DNA of 64,000 nt from Enterococcus caccae ATCC BAA-1240 (lineage in GTDB: Bacteria; Bacillota; Bacilli; Lactobacillales; Enterococcaceae), in assembly GCF_000407145.1 (NCBI RefSeq), contig NZ_KE136473.1:869827-933826 (forward strand), given 5' to 3'. Positions within the stretch are counted from its first letter, which is position 1. Each line of letters opens with the position of its first letter. The notes beneath the pieces were generated by a model. It was not told where the DNA came from, did no database searches, and saw only the letters and a program-made list of their open reading frames with translations. Position numbers and translations under genes: made by a program. Positions 27,858 through 39,170 of this stretch are shown here, in pieces.

Positions 27858-30224
27858 ATGCAGAACATACAAAGAATTGCAGTTCGTAGACTAGTGGAGT
27901 TTATTTTACGTAAGGGCAGTATTGATGCAAGGCATACAAGTGAACATACCGCTTTAGAAGGAGCTAAGATTCATCGGAAACTGCAAAAAAAAGCCGGTGA
28001 TGATTATCAAAAAGAAGTCAAATTGGCGATCGACATAGAAATGAACCAACAAACATACATAATTGAGGGACGCGCAGACGGTATTTTTAGTGATGCTAAA
28101 AACAGGACTGTGATTGATGAAATCAAAACCTCAGAACCGGCTTTTTCAGAATTGCGAAAAGAACAAGTTGACATGTATTGGTACCAAGTAATGTGTTATG
28201 GACACATTTACTGCCAACAAGAAGACATAGAGACTATCGTTTTACAATTGACTTACTATCAAACAACGACAAAAGACATCACACGACAAGAAAGAGAGTT
28301 TACAAAAGCAGAATTAAAAGAATTTTTTGATAGTCTAACGCAAAAATATGAACAATGGCTGATTTTTAAAGCAAATTGGCGCAAGATTCGTAATCAATCA
28401 TTAAAACAATTACCCTTCCCATATGGGGACTATCGATCTGGTCAAAGAGAGTTGGCTGTGGCAGTTTATAAAACAATTTTAAGTGATCAAAAGCTTTTTG
28501 TTGAGGCACCGACAGGAACAGGAAAAACGATTTCGACGTTGTTTCCATCATTAAAGGCAATTGGAGAAGAACAAGCGGAAAGAGCGTTTTATTTAACAGC
28601 TAAAACTATTACACGGCAAGTTGCAGAAGATGCAGTTGAAGCGATGAAGCAAAAAGACATGCAGCTTAAAAGTGTAACTTTAACCGCAAAGGATAAAATC
28701 TGTTTTTTAGCAGAAAGAAACTGTACGCCAGAAGCCTGTCCATTTGCTAACGGGTATTATGATCGTTTAAATGAAGGGTTATGGGATTTATTAAATAATG
28801 AAAATCAGTTTACTCGTGAGGTAATCGAAATTTACGCACGTAAGCACACTTTATGTCCTTTTGAGTTATCATTGGATGTGAGTTTGTGGTGTGATTTAGT
28901 GATATGTGACTATAATTATTTGTTTGATCCAGTTGTTTATTTAAGACGTTTTTTTGAAGAACAGGCAGAAGTGAAAGAAACCATTTTTTTAGTTGATGAA
29001 GTTCATAATTTAGTCAATCGTTCGCGGGAAATGTATTCAGCTGTTTTGTCCAAAAGTAAGGTATCTGCTTTAAAAGAAACGCTTGGTAAAAAACAAACAA
29101 AACTGATTCGAGCGCTTAACAAAATTGAAAATGAATTCGAGAAAATCAAACTAGTTTGTGATGAGGAAGACAAAGAGTTTATTCATCAAAAAGCACCAAT
29201 TGATTCATTGGTCAAAGTAGCCTATTCGTTGGTTGAAAAAATCAAAGAGTGGCTTCCAGAAAATCAAGATCATACTGAAATAAATCAAATCTTGGCTGTT
29301 TACTTTGATGTGCTGAATTACACGAAAATCAGTGAAGGATACGATGATCATTACTGTACGTATGTGAATTGTCAGAATCATGATATTATAGTGAAACAAT
29401 TTTGTATTGATCCAAACTATCTTTTACAGCAAAAATTAGATAAAGCAAAGGCGAGTATTTTATTTTCAGCAAGTTTGACACCACTGGATTATTATCAAGA
29501 CATTTTAGGTGGTGGAGAAGATAGTTTACGCTATCGAATTCCGAGTCCCTTTCCTAAAGAAAATCAATTATTAATAAACGAAACGTACATTCAGACAACG
29601 TATAAAGAACGTGAAAATAGTTATGAAAAGATTAGTGAAAGTCTGGCCAATATGATTCAGCAAAAAGCGGGGAATTATTTCGTGTTTTTCCCATCTTATT
29701 CTTATATGGATATGATTTATGACCTGTTTCGTCAAAAGAATCCTCATGTCAAAACAAAGCTCCAGGCAAGTATGATGGATGAAACAGAGCGAGAGGCTTT
29801 TTTAGCTGATTTTGTTTTAAATCCTACAGAGACACTTGTTGGTTTTTGTGTCTTGGGAGGTATTTTTTCTGAAGGAATCGATCTGAAGGGGAGTCGCTTG
29901 ATTGGTACTGCAATTGTAGGAGTTGGATTACCGCAAATCAACCATGAGCAAGAATTGATTAAAGGTTACTATGACCAGGAAAAAAATCAAGGATTTCAAT
30001 TTGCTTACCAAATTCCTGGGATGAATAAAGTGTTACAAGCAGCAGGTAGAGTTATTAGAGATACGACTGATAAGGGGATTGTTTTACTTTTGGATCAGCG
30101 TTTTTCAACGAGAGCTGTACAACGCTTTTTTCCGCCTCACTGGAATCAGATTCAGACATCGTATTCGCCTGAACGAACAAAACAGTTATTACAGCAATTT
30201 TGGCAGGGAAATGGAACAGAATGA
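27858..30224 (+). CDS. Rad3/DinG-like Fe-S helicase with N-terminal PD-(D/E)XK nuclease domain
   Basis: 788-residue DNA helicase. The N-terminal 170 residues look like a Cas4/AddB-type nuclease: EGRADGIF, then D87-E-I-K90 in VIDEIKTSE. The helicase has Walker A GTGKT at 220-224 and DEVH at 380-383. Between them lie Cys residues in KICFLAERNC, PEACPF and TLCPFE, fitting a four-Cys Fe-S domain of the XPD type. QAAGRVIRDTTDKG is motif VI. ATG 27822 is upstream of the site AGGTGGG, so ATG 27858 is chosen. A repair or recombination role is inferred. Confidence 0.88.
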   Translation: MQNIQRIAVRRLVEFILRKGSIDARHTSEHTALEGAKIHRKLQKKAGDDYQKEVKLAIDIEMNQQTYIIEGRADGIFSDAKNRTVIDEIKTSEPAFSELRKEQVDMYWYQVMCYGHIYCQQEDIETIVLQLTYYQTTTKDITRQEREFTKAELKEFFDSLTQKYEQWLIFKANWRKIRNQSLKQLPFPYGDYRSGQRELAVAVYKTILSDQKLFVEAPTGTGKTISTLFPSLKAIGEEQAERAFYLTAKTITRQVAEDAVEAMKQKDMQLKSVTLTAKDKICFLAERNCTPEACPFANGYYDRLNEGLWDLLNNENQFTREVIEIYARKHTLCPFELSLDVSLWCDLVICDYNYLFDPVVYLRRFFEEQAEVKETIFLVDEVHNLVNRSREMYSAVLSKSKVSALKETLGKKQTKLIRALNKIENEFEKIKLVCDEEDKEFIHQKAPIDSLVKVAYSLVEKIKEWLPENQDHTEINQILAVYFDVLNYTKISEGYDDHYCTYVNCQNHDIIVKQFCIDPNYLLQQKLDKAKASILFSASLTPLDYYQDILGGGEDSLRYRIPSPFPKENQLLINETYIQTTYKERENSYEKISESLANMIQQKAGNYFVFFPSYSYMDMIYDLFRQKNPHVKTKLQASMMDETEREAFLADFVLNPTETLVGFCVLGGIFSEGIDLKGSRLIGTAIVGVGLPQINHEQELIKGYYDQEKNQGFQFAYQIPGMNKVLQAAGRVIRDTTDKGIVLLLDQRFSTRAVQRFFPPHWNQIQTSYSPERTKQLLQQFWQGNGTE

Positions 30225-30306
30225 TAGTAGGAAAAAAGGGCCTATACTGGTATACTAAAACAAGCAGTGTTGCATCTAATTTTAAGTGAATAACAAGATT
30301 GTAAAA

Positions 30307-30335
30307 AGCCGAAGTTTTAGATATCGGCTCTTTTT
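30307..30335 (+). terminator. terminator after the Rad3-like helicase
   Basis: AGCCGA (30307-30312) pairs with TCGGCT (30324-30329), then a T-run. Confidence 0.85.
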
Positions 30336-30388
30336 GAGCGAAAATAGTGACGGAACTACCTAAATATAAAAAGATAGGGAGAGTAAAA

Positions 30389-31354
30389 ATGAAAACAATC
30401 CTAGTATTACATACAGGCGGTACCATTTCGATGTCAAAAGAAGTAGATGGAAATGTAACGACAAACAGTATGAACCCATTGCTTGATCAAGAAGAATTAT
30501 TAGCAGGAAAAGTCAATTTAATCGTGGAACCGATTTTCAACATTCCTTCCCCTCATATGACATTAGAGCGGATGTTAGAATTAAAGCAGCGTATCCAAAA
30601 AGCGTATTCAGAAAATATTGATGGAGTAGTGATTACTCATGGCACAGACACCTTGGAAGAAACTGCCTACTTTTTAGATATTACACTAGAAAATAAGATT
30701 CCTGTTGTTTTGACTGGAGCAATGCGTTCAAGTAATGAGATTGGAACAGATGGGCTTTATAATTTTATCAGTGCGGTTTGGACAGCATGTTCTGACGAAT
30801 CATACGGCAAAGGGGTTCTCGTTGTGATGAATGATGAGATCCATACTGCTCGTTATGTGACAAAAACACATACGACAAACGTTGCAACGTTCCGAACACC
30901 GACATTTGGTCCAATTGGTATGATCGCTAAAGAACGAACTTTTTTTGCAAGTGAAGTTGCTCCACAAGAAGTGTGCGATATTCAAAAAGTAACAGGTGAG
31001 GTTTATGTGATTAAAGCATACGCTGGTATGGACGGTAGTCTATTTGATTTAGTTGATAATGATCAGACAGATGGTATCGTAATTGAAGCGTTGGGAGCTG
31101 GAAATCTTCCGCCAGAAACCTTGCCTGCGTTAGAAAAGTTGTTAACTCGAAACATCCCGATCGTTTTAGTTTCACGTTGCTCTAATGGCATCGCTGAAGA
31201 TATTTATGACTATGAAGGCGGTGGAGTTAATTTAAAGAAAATGGGGATTATATTTTCTAGAGGATTGAATGGACCAAAAGCTCGAATTCGTTTGATTGTA
31301 GGGCTAAATAGTGGCAAAAATTCCCAAGAGCTTTCTGATTTTTTGAGTGAATAG
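30389..31354 (+). CDS. asparaginase
   Basis: Cytoplasmic L-asparaginase, releasing ammonia from asparagine. 321 residues and no signal peptide, so type I-like by location. The catalytic threonines are in HTGGTIS (T12) and in THGTDTLEET, where the Thr-Asp pair and a downstream Lys form the second triad. SRCSNG and GGGVNLKKMGI mark the C-terminal domain. Upstream in-frame codons from 30347 precede the ribosome site; GGGAGAG sets ATG 30389. Confidence 0.92.
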   Translation: MKTILVLHTGGTISMSKEVDGNVTTNSMNPLLDQEELLAGKVNLIVEPIFNIPSPHMTLERMLELKQRIQKAYSENIDGVVITHGTDTLEETAYFLDITLENKIPVVLTGAMRSSNEIGTDGLYNFISAVWTACSDESYGKGVLVVMNDEIHTARYVTKTHTTNVATFRTPTFGPIGMIAKERTFFASEVAPQEVCDIQKVTGEVYVIKAYAGMDGSLFDLVDNDQTDGIVIEALGAGNLPPETLPALEKLLTRNIPIVLVSRCSNGIAEDIYDYEGGGVNLKKMGIIFSRGLNGPKARIRLIVGLNSGKNSQELSDFLSE

Positions 31355-31366
31355 AGTATAGTAAGT

Positions 31367-31406
31367 TAGTTCAGTTTTTTCTCAATGAGGAAACTGAGCT
31401 ATTTTT
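31367..31406 (+). terminator. terminator after the asparaginase gene
   Basis: TAGTTCAGTTT pairs with AAACTGAGCTA (31367-31401), then TTTTT. Confidence 0.85.
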
Positions 31407-31548
31407 GCTGAAAACAGCTGTTTTGTTTAGAATAAACTTGATATAATTAGAGAAGAGTTCGACTTTCACTCTGAAATTTAATGTTTCTTGAGATAATAAG
31501 CGAGAAAGTTTTAACCTAAGTAATGAAAAAAAGGAAGGTTGTGTTGGT

Positions 31549-32739
31549 ATGAGTTTTAAAGAAGAATTAATGCAAAGGCTAAATGAAAAAGAAGAACGAA
31601 TGATCGAAATTAGAAGGTACTTGCATCAATATCCCGAGCTATCTTTTTGCGAAGAGAAAACGGCTAAGTATATTGCGGATTTTTACGAAGGTAAACATTG
31701 TACAGTTCGAACAGGAGTAGGAGGAAATGGGATTGTTGTGACGATCGATAGTGGAAAACCAGGTCGTACATTAGCGTTGCGTGCTGACTTTGATGCCTTG
31801 CCGATCCAAGAAGAGACTGGCTTAGCTTTTTCATCGAAAACTCCTGGAGTAATGCATGCTTGCGGTCATGACGCACACACTGCTTATATGTTGATATTAG
31901 CGGAAACCTTGAGCGAATTACAGGAATATTGGCAGGGAAAAATTGTGATTTTGCATCAGCATGCTGAAGAATTGCCGCCAGGCGGTGCTAAAGCAATGAT
32001 TGCAGATGGTTGTTTGGATGGTGTGGATAATGTATTAGGTTTACATGTCATCAGTAGTTTGAAAAACAGTACGGTATACTATCATGCAGGACCGATCCAT
32101 ACAGGTCAATCAGGTTTTAAGGTTGTGATTCATGGACGTGCTGGTCATGGATCAATGCCTCATGAAACACACGATGCTATTTTAGCTGCGTCAGATTTGG
32201 TGGTTAGCTTACAATCAATCGTTAGTCGTCGGGTCAATCCATTTGAAATGACTACACTGACAGTTGGTCGTTTTGAAGCATCAGGTGCATCCAATGCAGT
32301 CAATGGTCAGGTCGTTTTAGAAGGAGATGTGCGAACGTTATCTAGTGAGGTACAAAGCCTTGTCGAAATTGAGTTTAAACGTATTTTGGATGGGATCGCA
32401 TTGATGTATAATGTGACGTATGAATTAGATTATCGGCATAATTATCCAGTAACAGTCAATGATGAAAAATTAACTAATTTTGTTGCAGATAGTTTGAAAA
32501 AAAGTTCTATTCCTGAAGTGATGGAAGTCCTCGATTCGGGCTCACAAGGACCTTCAGAAGATTTTGCCTATTACGCAGAGGTAAAACCTAGCTGTTATTT
32601 TCATGTCGGTGCTGCACCTAAAGATGGTCAGTTCTATCCTCATCATAATGGGAAATTTACAATCGATGAAAATGCTTTGTTGATTTCCGCTAAAGCGATG
32701 GGAGCAGTAGTAGCTGATTATTTAGAAAAATATCAATAA
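31549..32739 (+). CDS. M20 family amidohydrolase (N-acyl amino acid / hippurate hydrolase type)
   Basis: 396-residue cytoplasmic metallohydrolase. RRYLHQYPELSFCEEKT at the N-terminus, ADFDALPIQE, MHACGHDAHTA (metal Cys and His), HQHAEELPPGGA (catalytic Glu) and the lid-domain GRAGHGSMPHE are those of the AmhX/hippuricase subfamily. QGPSEDFAYY near the end supplies another conserved acidic site. The substrate, some N-acylated amino acid, cannot be fixed. It is followed by a terminator shared with convergent yajQ. Confidence 0.9.
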   Translation: MSFKEELMQRLNEKEERMIEIRRYLHQYPELSFCEEKTAKYIADFYEGKHCTVRTGVGGNGIVVTIDSGKPGRTLALRADFDALPIQEETGLAFSSKTPGVMHACGHDAHTAYMLILAETLSELQEYWQGKIVILHQHAEELPPGGAKAMIADGCLDGVDNVLGLHVISSLKNSTVYYHAGPIHTGQSGFKVVIHGRAGHGSMPHETHDAILAASDLVVSLQSIVSRRVNPFEMTTLTVGRFEASGASNAVNGQVVLEGDVRTLSSEVQSLVEIEFKRILDGIALMYNVTYELDYRHNYPVTVNDEKLTNFVADSLKKSSIPEVMEVLDSGSQGPSEDFAYYAEVKPSCYFHVGAAPKDGQFYPHHNGKFTIDENALLISAKAMGAVVADYLEKYQ

Positions 32740-32745
32740 AAAATA

Positions 32746-32790
32746 GTGGCTAGGATAGAACTCTTTAAGTTCTATTCTAGCCACACTTGG
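32746..32790. terminator. convergent terminator between the amidohydrolase and yajQ
   Basis: A 17-bp stem, GTGGCTAGGATAGAACT with AGTTCTATTCTAGCCAC (32746-32784), one G-U pair. The loop part reads AGAACTCTTTAAGTTCT, a weak relative of the repeat-family core. It could serve both strands. Confidence 0.75.
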
Positions 32791-32829
32791 TTCTAAGAGC
32801 TAAGCGCTTTTCTCCCAACCACCTATTTT

Positions 32830-33324
32830 TTAGCGGAAGTTAGTGAACTGTAGTTCCACAGGTAAATCTAGATTTCTAAGCAAAGTAATCACTTTTTGCA
32901 AGTCATCTCGGCTTTTTCCAGTGACTCTGATTTGGTCTTCTTGAATTTGTGACTTAACTTTGAGACCAGAGTTTTTGATTGCAACATTGATTTTTTTTGC
33001 ATTATCTTTATCGATTCCGCTAATTAAATCTCCGTATTGACGGGCAGAACCACCAAGTGCTTTTTCACTTGATGAGAAGTGAATGTTTTTAATCGGGACA
33101 GCCCGTTTGACTAATTTACTGAACAAGACGTCTTTTACTTGTTCAACCTTATAGTCATCTTCGGCAATTACCACTAATTTATTATTTTCCAGTTTTATAT
33201 CTGCAATGGATCCTTTAAAGTCAAAGCGGTTTTTGATTTCTTTCAATGCAATCTGAATCGAATTTTTGACTTCTTCCATATTCATTTCAGATGTTACATC
33301 AAAACTTGCTTCTTTTGCTGCCAT
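32830..33324 (-). CDS. yajQ: YajQ family nucleotide-binding protein
   Basis: 164-residue cytoplasmic protein of the UPF0234/YajQ family, some members of which bind cyclic di-GMP; no reaction is established. The two ferredoxin-like domains show FDVTSEMNMEEVKNSI, IKNRFDFKG, SGLKVKSQIQEDQIRVTGKSRDDLQ and the closing LPVELQFTNFR. An ATG six codons upstream (33342) lies before the AGGAG site, so MAAKEASFDV is the start. Convergent with the amidohydrolase. Confidence 0.93.
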   Translation of the reverse strand: MAAKEASFDVTSEMNMEEVKNSIQIALKEIKNRFDFKGSIADIKLENNKLVVIAEDDYKVEQVKDVLFSKLVKRAVPIKNIHFSSSEKALGGSARQYGDLISGIDKDNAKKINVAIKNSGLKVKSQIQEDQIRVTGKSRDDLQKVITLLRNLDLPVELQFTNFR

Positions 33325-33597
33325 ATGTCCAGCTCCTCTCATTATTTCTTACTTTTATAGTACCATTAAATGGGGAAGAAACAAGTACAAATACTATTTT
33401 TAAACAAAATATAGCTAAGTAACGAAGAATGATGGAAATAGAAATGTATAAGAATAAAAGAATCCTCATTTTCTGCTTTTTTTCTTTTCTTTTTTAGAGC
33501 GACCTGTTATTCTAATTCGAGGGATTTTATGTAGGAAATAAAAAAATAAAGCTTAGGGAAATGCGAATGGCTTTTTATATAATGGGGGAGAATTTAG

Positions 33598-34527
33598 ATG
33601 AGTAATTGGGTTATCACATATAAACGAAGCGAGACGCTGAAAAAAATTGCTGTTATTTTTGTTACAGGTATTGTAGTAGCAATCAGTTTGAATTTCTTTT
33701 TAATTCCCGCAAAAGTCTTTTCGGCAGGGATGAACGGGGTTGCTCAAGTTATCGCAACATTATTGCATACACATTTGGGGATTACGATAGACACGGGTCT
33801 TTTTATTTTATTATTAAACCTTCCGATTTTTGTTTTAGGCTTTATGAAATTAGGAAAAGAATCAACAATTTATAGTTTTTTAAATGTGGCATGGATTTCC
33901 TTGACCACGATTTTGATTCCAGTCGAAGTGATCACAACGAATCCTTTGATGAATGCGATTGCTGGAGGTGTATTGATTGGAATTGGTGCTGGATTGTCGC
34001 TTAAGATGGGGTTCACTACTGGTGGAATGGATGTTATTTCATTGGTTCTATCGAAAACAACAGGCAAGACAGTTGGCAATTATATGTTTATGCTCAATGG
34101 AATCATTGTAGCAATTGCAGGTTTTGTGTTCGATTGGGAGAGTGCATTGTATACGATTATTTCGATTTATTGCATGACTCAAGTTGTGGACACGATTCAT
34201 ACAAGTCATCAAAAAATTACAGCAATGATCGTAACAGTTCAACCAGAAGTTGTAACACAAGCCATTTCAAAGCAGATGATTCGTGGTATGACATTGTTGC
34301 CATCAATGGGCGGATATTCTGGTGTTGAAGGGCGGATGATTATGATGGTGATCACACGGTATGAGTTGTATGATTTAGAGCAAATTGTTTATGAAGTCGA
34401 TGAGAATGCGTTTATGAATATCATTCCTACACATTCCGTTTTAGGGCGATTTGCCAATGAAGATGAACAGCGGATATTTAAAAGCACAGGGAGCTTTCCA
34501 GAAGTGAAAAAGCATAAGAAAAAATAA
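33598..34527 (+). CDS. YitT family membrane protein
   Basis: 309-residue protein. The N-terminal half has five or so membrane helices of the DUF161 (YitT) family, with FLIPAKVFSAGMNGVAQ and LKMGFTTGGMDVISLVLSKTTG as marks. The C-terminal half is the soluble DUF2179 domain (MTLLPSMGGYSGVEGRMIMMVITRYEL and a final IIPTHSVLGRF). The function of the family is unknown. It stands alone, with a GGGGGAG site before the ATG. Confidence 0.9.
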   Translation: MSNWVITYKRSETLKKIAVIFVTGIVVAISLNFFLIPAKVFSAGMNGVAQVIATLLHTHLGITIDTGLFILLLNLPIFVLGFMKLGKESTIYSFLNVAWISLTTILIPVEVITTNPLMNAIAGGVLIGIGAGLSLKMGFTTGGMDVISLVLSKTTGKTVGNYMFMLNGIIVAIAGFVFDWESALYTIISIYCMTQVVDTIHTSHQKITAMIVTVQPEVVTQAISKQMIRGMTLLPSMGGYSGVEGRMIMMVITRYELYDLEQIVYEVDENAFMNIIPTHSVLGRFANEDEQRIFKSTGSFPEVKKHKKK

Positions 34528-34528
34528 A

Positions 34529-34584
34529 AGCATCTAAAAAACAAACGCCTTTTAAGTATAGGTTGTTTGTTTTTTTTTGATGCT
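34529..34584. terminator. convergent terminator between the YitT gene and the MerR gene
   Basis: AGCATC...AACAAACGCC pairs with GGTTGTTTGTT...GATGCT over 34529-34584. A T-run on one side and an A-run on the other let it work on both strands. Confidence 0.8.
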
Positions 34585-34595
34585 TGGAGAAATAA

Positions 34596-34910
34596 TTAGG
34601 TTAAATGATTGTTTTTGGTTGATTGTTCTAATTCTTTAAACGCCTCTTGTAACTTCTGAATCCTAAGTTCAACTTTTTCTGCAGATTTATCCAAAGTATA
34701 TCCTTCATCTAAAAGCTCTTTAATCAAAATAATTTTTTTTATTTCATAGTAGTCAAATTTACGAGTTTTATTGAGTCCTTCATCTACACTATGAATAATA
34801 TTTTTGCTTTCCCAATATCTTAACTTTCTTACAGAAATTCCTGTGATATTAGAGGCTTCACCAATCGTTACAGACATTTTTTTAAGTAAATCTATATCAA
34901 TTATATCCAT
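34596..34910 (-). CDS. MerR family transcriptional regulator
   Basis: 104-residue regulator with one N-terminal winged helix-turn-helix: VTIGEASNITGISVRKLRYWESKNII, then RKFDYYEIKKIILIKELLDEGYTL, then a short helix for dimerisation. There is no effector domain and no Cys cluster, so the signal is unknown. It starts behind AGGAGG. It is divergent from a membrane-anchored protein gene, and a palindrome lies between the two. Confidence 0.88.
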   Translation of the reverse strand: MDIIDIDLLKKMSVTIGEASNITGISVRKLRYWESKNIIHSVDEGLNKTRKFDYYEIKKIILIKELLDEGYTLDKSAEKVELRIQKLQEAFKELEQSTKNNHLT

Positions 34911-34959
34911 AATTTCCTCCTGTAAATTGTTTAATCAATTATACAATAAAAAGAACATA

Positions 34960-34987
34960 TTGACAACTTGTGTAGATATTGTATAAT
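34960..34987 (+). promoter_or_regulatory. promoter of the MerR-linked membrane protein gene
   Basis: TTGACA at 34960-34965 and TATAAT at 34982-34987, both perfect consensus, 16-nt spacer. Confidence 0.85.
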
Positions 34988-34989
34988 GA

Positions 34990-35006
34990 TTGTAGATTAT
35001 CTACAA
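34990..35006. promoter_or_regulatory. palindromic operator candidate
   Basis: TTGTAGAT-T-ATCTACAA is a perfect 8-bp inverted repeat at the expected transcription start. A half-site TGTAGAT recurs at 34971-34977, 20 bp upstream, inside the promoter spacer. It probably binds the divergent MerR protein. Confidence 0.6.
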
Positions 35007-35020
35007 AGGAGGTTGGTTTT

Positions 35021-35788
35021 ATAAATTATTTGAAGAATTGGAAAGCGACTGTCAGCATAGTTTTTTTAGTTGTTATTGTCATCTCTGTTTTTTATGGAAC
35101 ACAAAGTAAAGGAATCGATCAGTCGAAGAGTAAAAAAAAACAGTCGGACAGAATTGAAACAAAACAATCCGTTGAAGGAGAGAAAGAAATGTTAAATAAA
35201 GGCAAGGAACTTAGTGTTGAGCAAGAATTAAAAAGTAAGTACAAGGATTACCTAAAAGTAATAGAAGAAAAATTATCTGTCCCTATTGAATTTGTGTTAA
35301 AGGATGTGACAGAAAATCTTAAGCAAAATGAACAAGATGTTCTTTTAGTTCGATATGCATCAGAGGGTGTAAATAATGAATTATTTGGAGAACATTTTTC
35401 AGTCACTATTGAAAAAGAGTCAAAAGAAATACTTGGTTTTACGAATATGAGTCAAAAATATGTTTTAAGTGAAACAAATCAATTATTAAGCAAAGCAGAA
35501 ACTGCAAAAATTGCTAAACGATTTTTAGATCAGTTTGCACCAGGATATTTTGAAACGTTGAATAATTTATGGATCGATCAACATGATGAAACTATTCAAT
35601 TAGAAGGCTATGAAATGAAGGTTTCGGGAATGAAGTACAAATGTTATCGTCCGATTACAGATGACTACGCATGGTTGATTATTGGCGGAGACGGTGAAGT
35701 AATCACTTTTGAGAGAGGAATTATTTGGATAGAGGGTAGAGTAACCGAAAAATGGTTACATGATTCATACTTAAACGAGATGTTATAA
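35021..35788 (+). CDS. membrane-anchored extracellular protein of unknown function, MerR-linked
   Basis: I do not recognise the family with certainty. About 255 residues: a short basic start (NYLKNWKA), one membrane helix, a Lys/Ser/Gln-rich linker, then an outer domain. KAETAKIAKRFLDQFAPGY and DDYAWLIIGGDGEVITFERGI recall YcdB/PepSY-like repeats. The strong site AAGGAGG at 35006-35012 is followed, 8 bases on, by ATA 35021. The next standard start, TTG 35030, is 17 bases away, and TTG 34979 lies upstream of the promoter's expected start point. Confidence 0.75.
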   Translation: MNYLKNWKATVSIVFLVVIVISVFYGTQSKGIDQSKSKKKQSDRIETKQSVEGEKEMLNKGKELSVEQELKSKYKDYLKVIEEKLSVPIEFVLKDVTENLKQNEQDVLLVRYASEGVNNELFGEHFSVTIEKESKEILGFTNMSQKYVLSETNQLLSKAETAKIAKRFLDQFAPGYFETLNNLWIDQHDETIQLEGYEMKVSGMKYKCYRPITDDYAWLIIGGDGEVITFERGIIWIEGRVTEKWLHDSYLNEML

Positions 35789-35870
35789 GTAGGAACATGC
35801 CTGAAAGTGAGGATAGGACAGAGATTTACGCTTAAGCATAAAGAAGGATGATACATGGCCTCATAATAGG

Positions 35871-35958
35871 TGGCAGTACTTGTTAACGTACCACTAGATT
35901 CCAAGTGACAAAGGTATATAACTCTAGGAGTTATATACCTTTGTCACTTTTTTTCTTT
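35871..35958 (+). terminator. two-hairpin terminator element, repeat family copy E
   Basis: A small hairpin (GTGGCAGTAC with GTACCAC) comes first, then a perfect 22-bp stem from AAGTGACAAAGG... to ...CCTTTGTCACTT at 35903-35949, loop TAG, core ATAACTC/GAGTTAT, then a T-run. Confidence 0.9.
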
Positions 35959-36031
35959 CTTGGTAATTTTCCCAAGTGTTGACACTTTTTCTCTGCTTGA
36001 AAACTGACTTCCCAGAAGCGTACTAAAGGAT

Positions 36032-36060
36032 TGATAGCGCATTCATTGGGTGGTATAACT
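36032..36060 (+). promoter_or_regulatory. PTS operon promoter with overlapping cre site
   Basis: TTGATA at 36032-36037 and TATAAC at 36055-36060 with a 17-nt spacer. TGATAGCGCATTCA at 36033-36046 fits the cre pattern TGNNANCGNNNNCA and overlaps the -35 box, so CcpA would block RNA polymerase when a better sugar is present. Confidence 0.7.
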
Positions 36061-36100
36061 AAATTGTAAAACAACTAAATAGAAGGAGGGTGTTTCACTA

Positions 36101-39071
<2,971 letters not shown>

Positions 39072-39170
39072 GACAGTTCAGTTAAATTCCTTAGTTGATT
39101 CCCTTAGTATCGTTTTATTTTGTCATCCTTTATACTAAGGGAAGAAAACAAAGGAAAAGAGGGATCGAAT

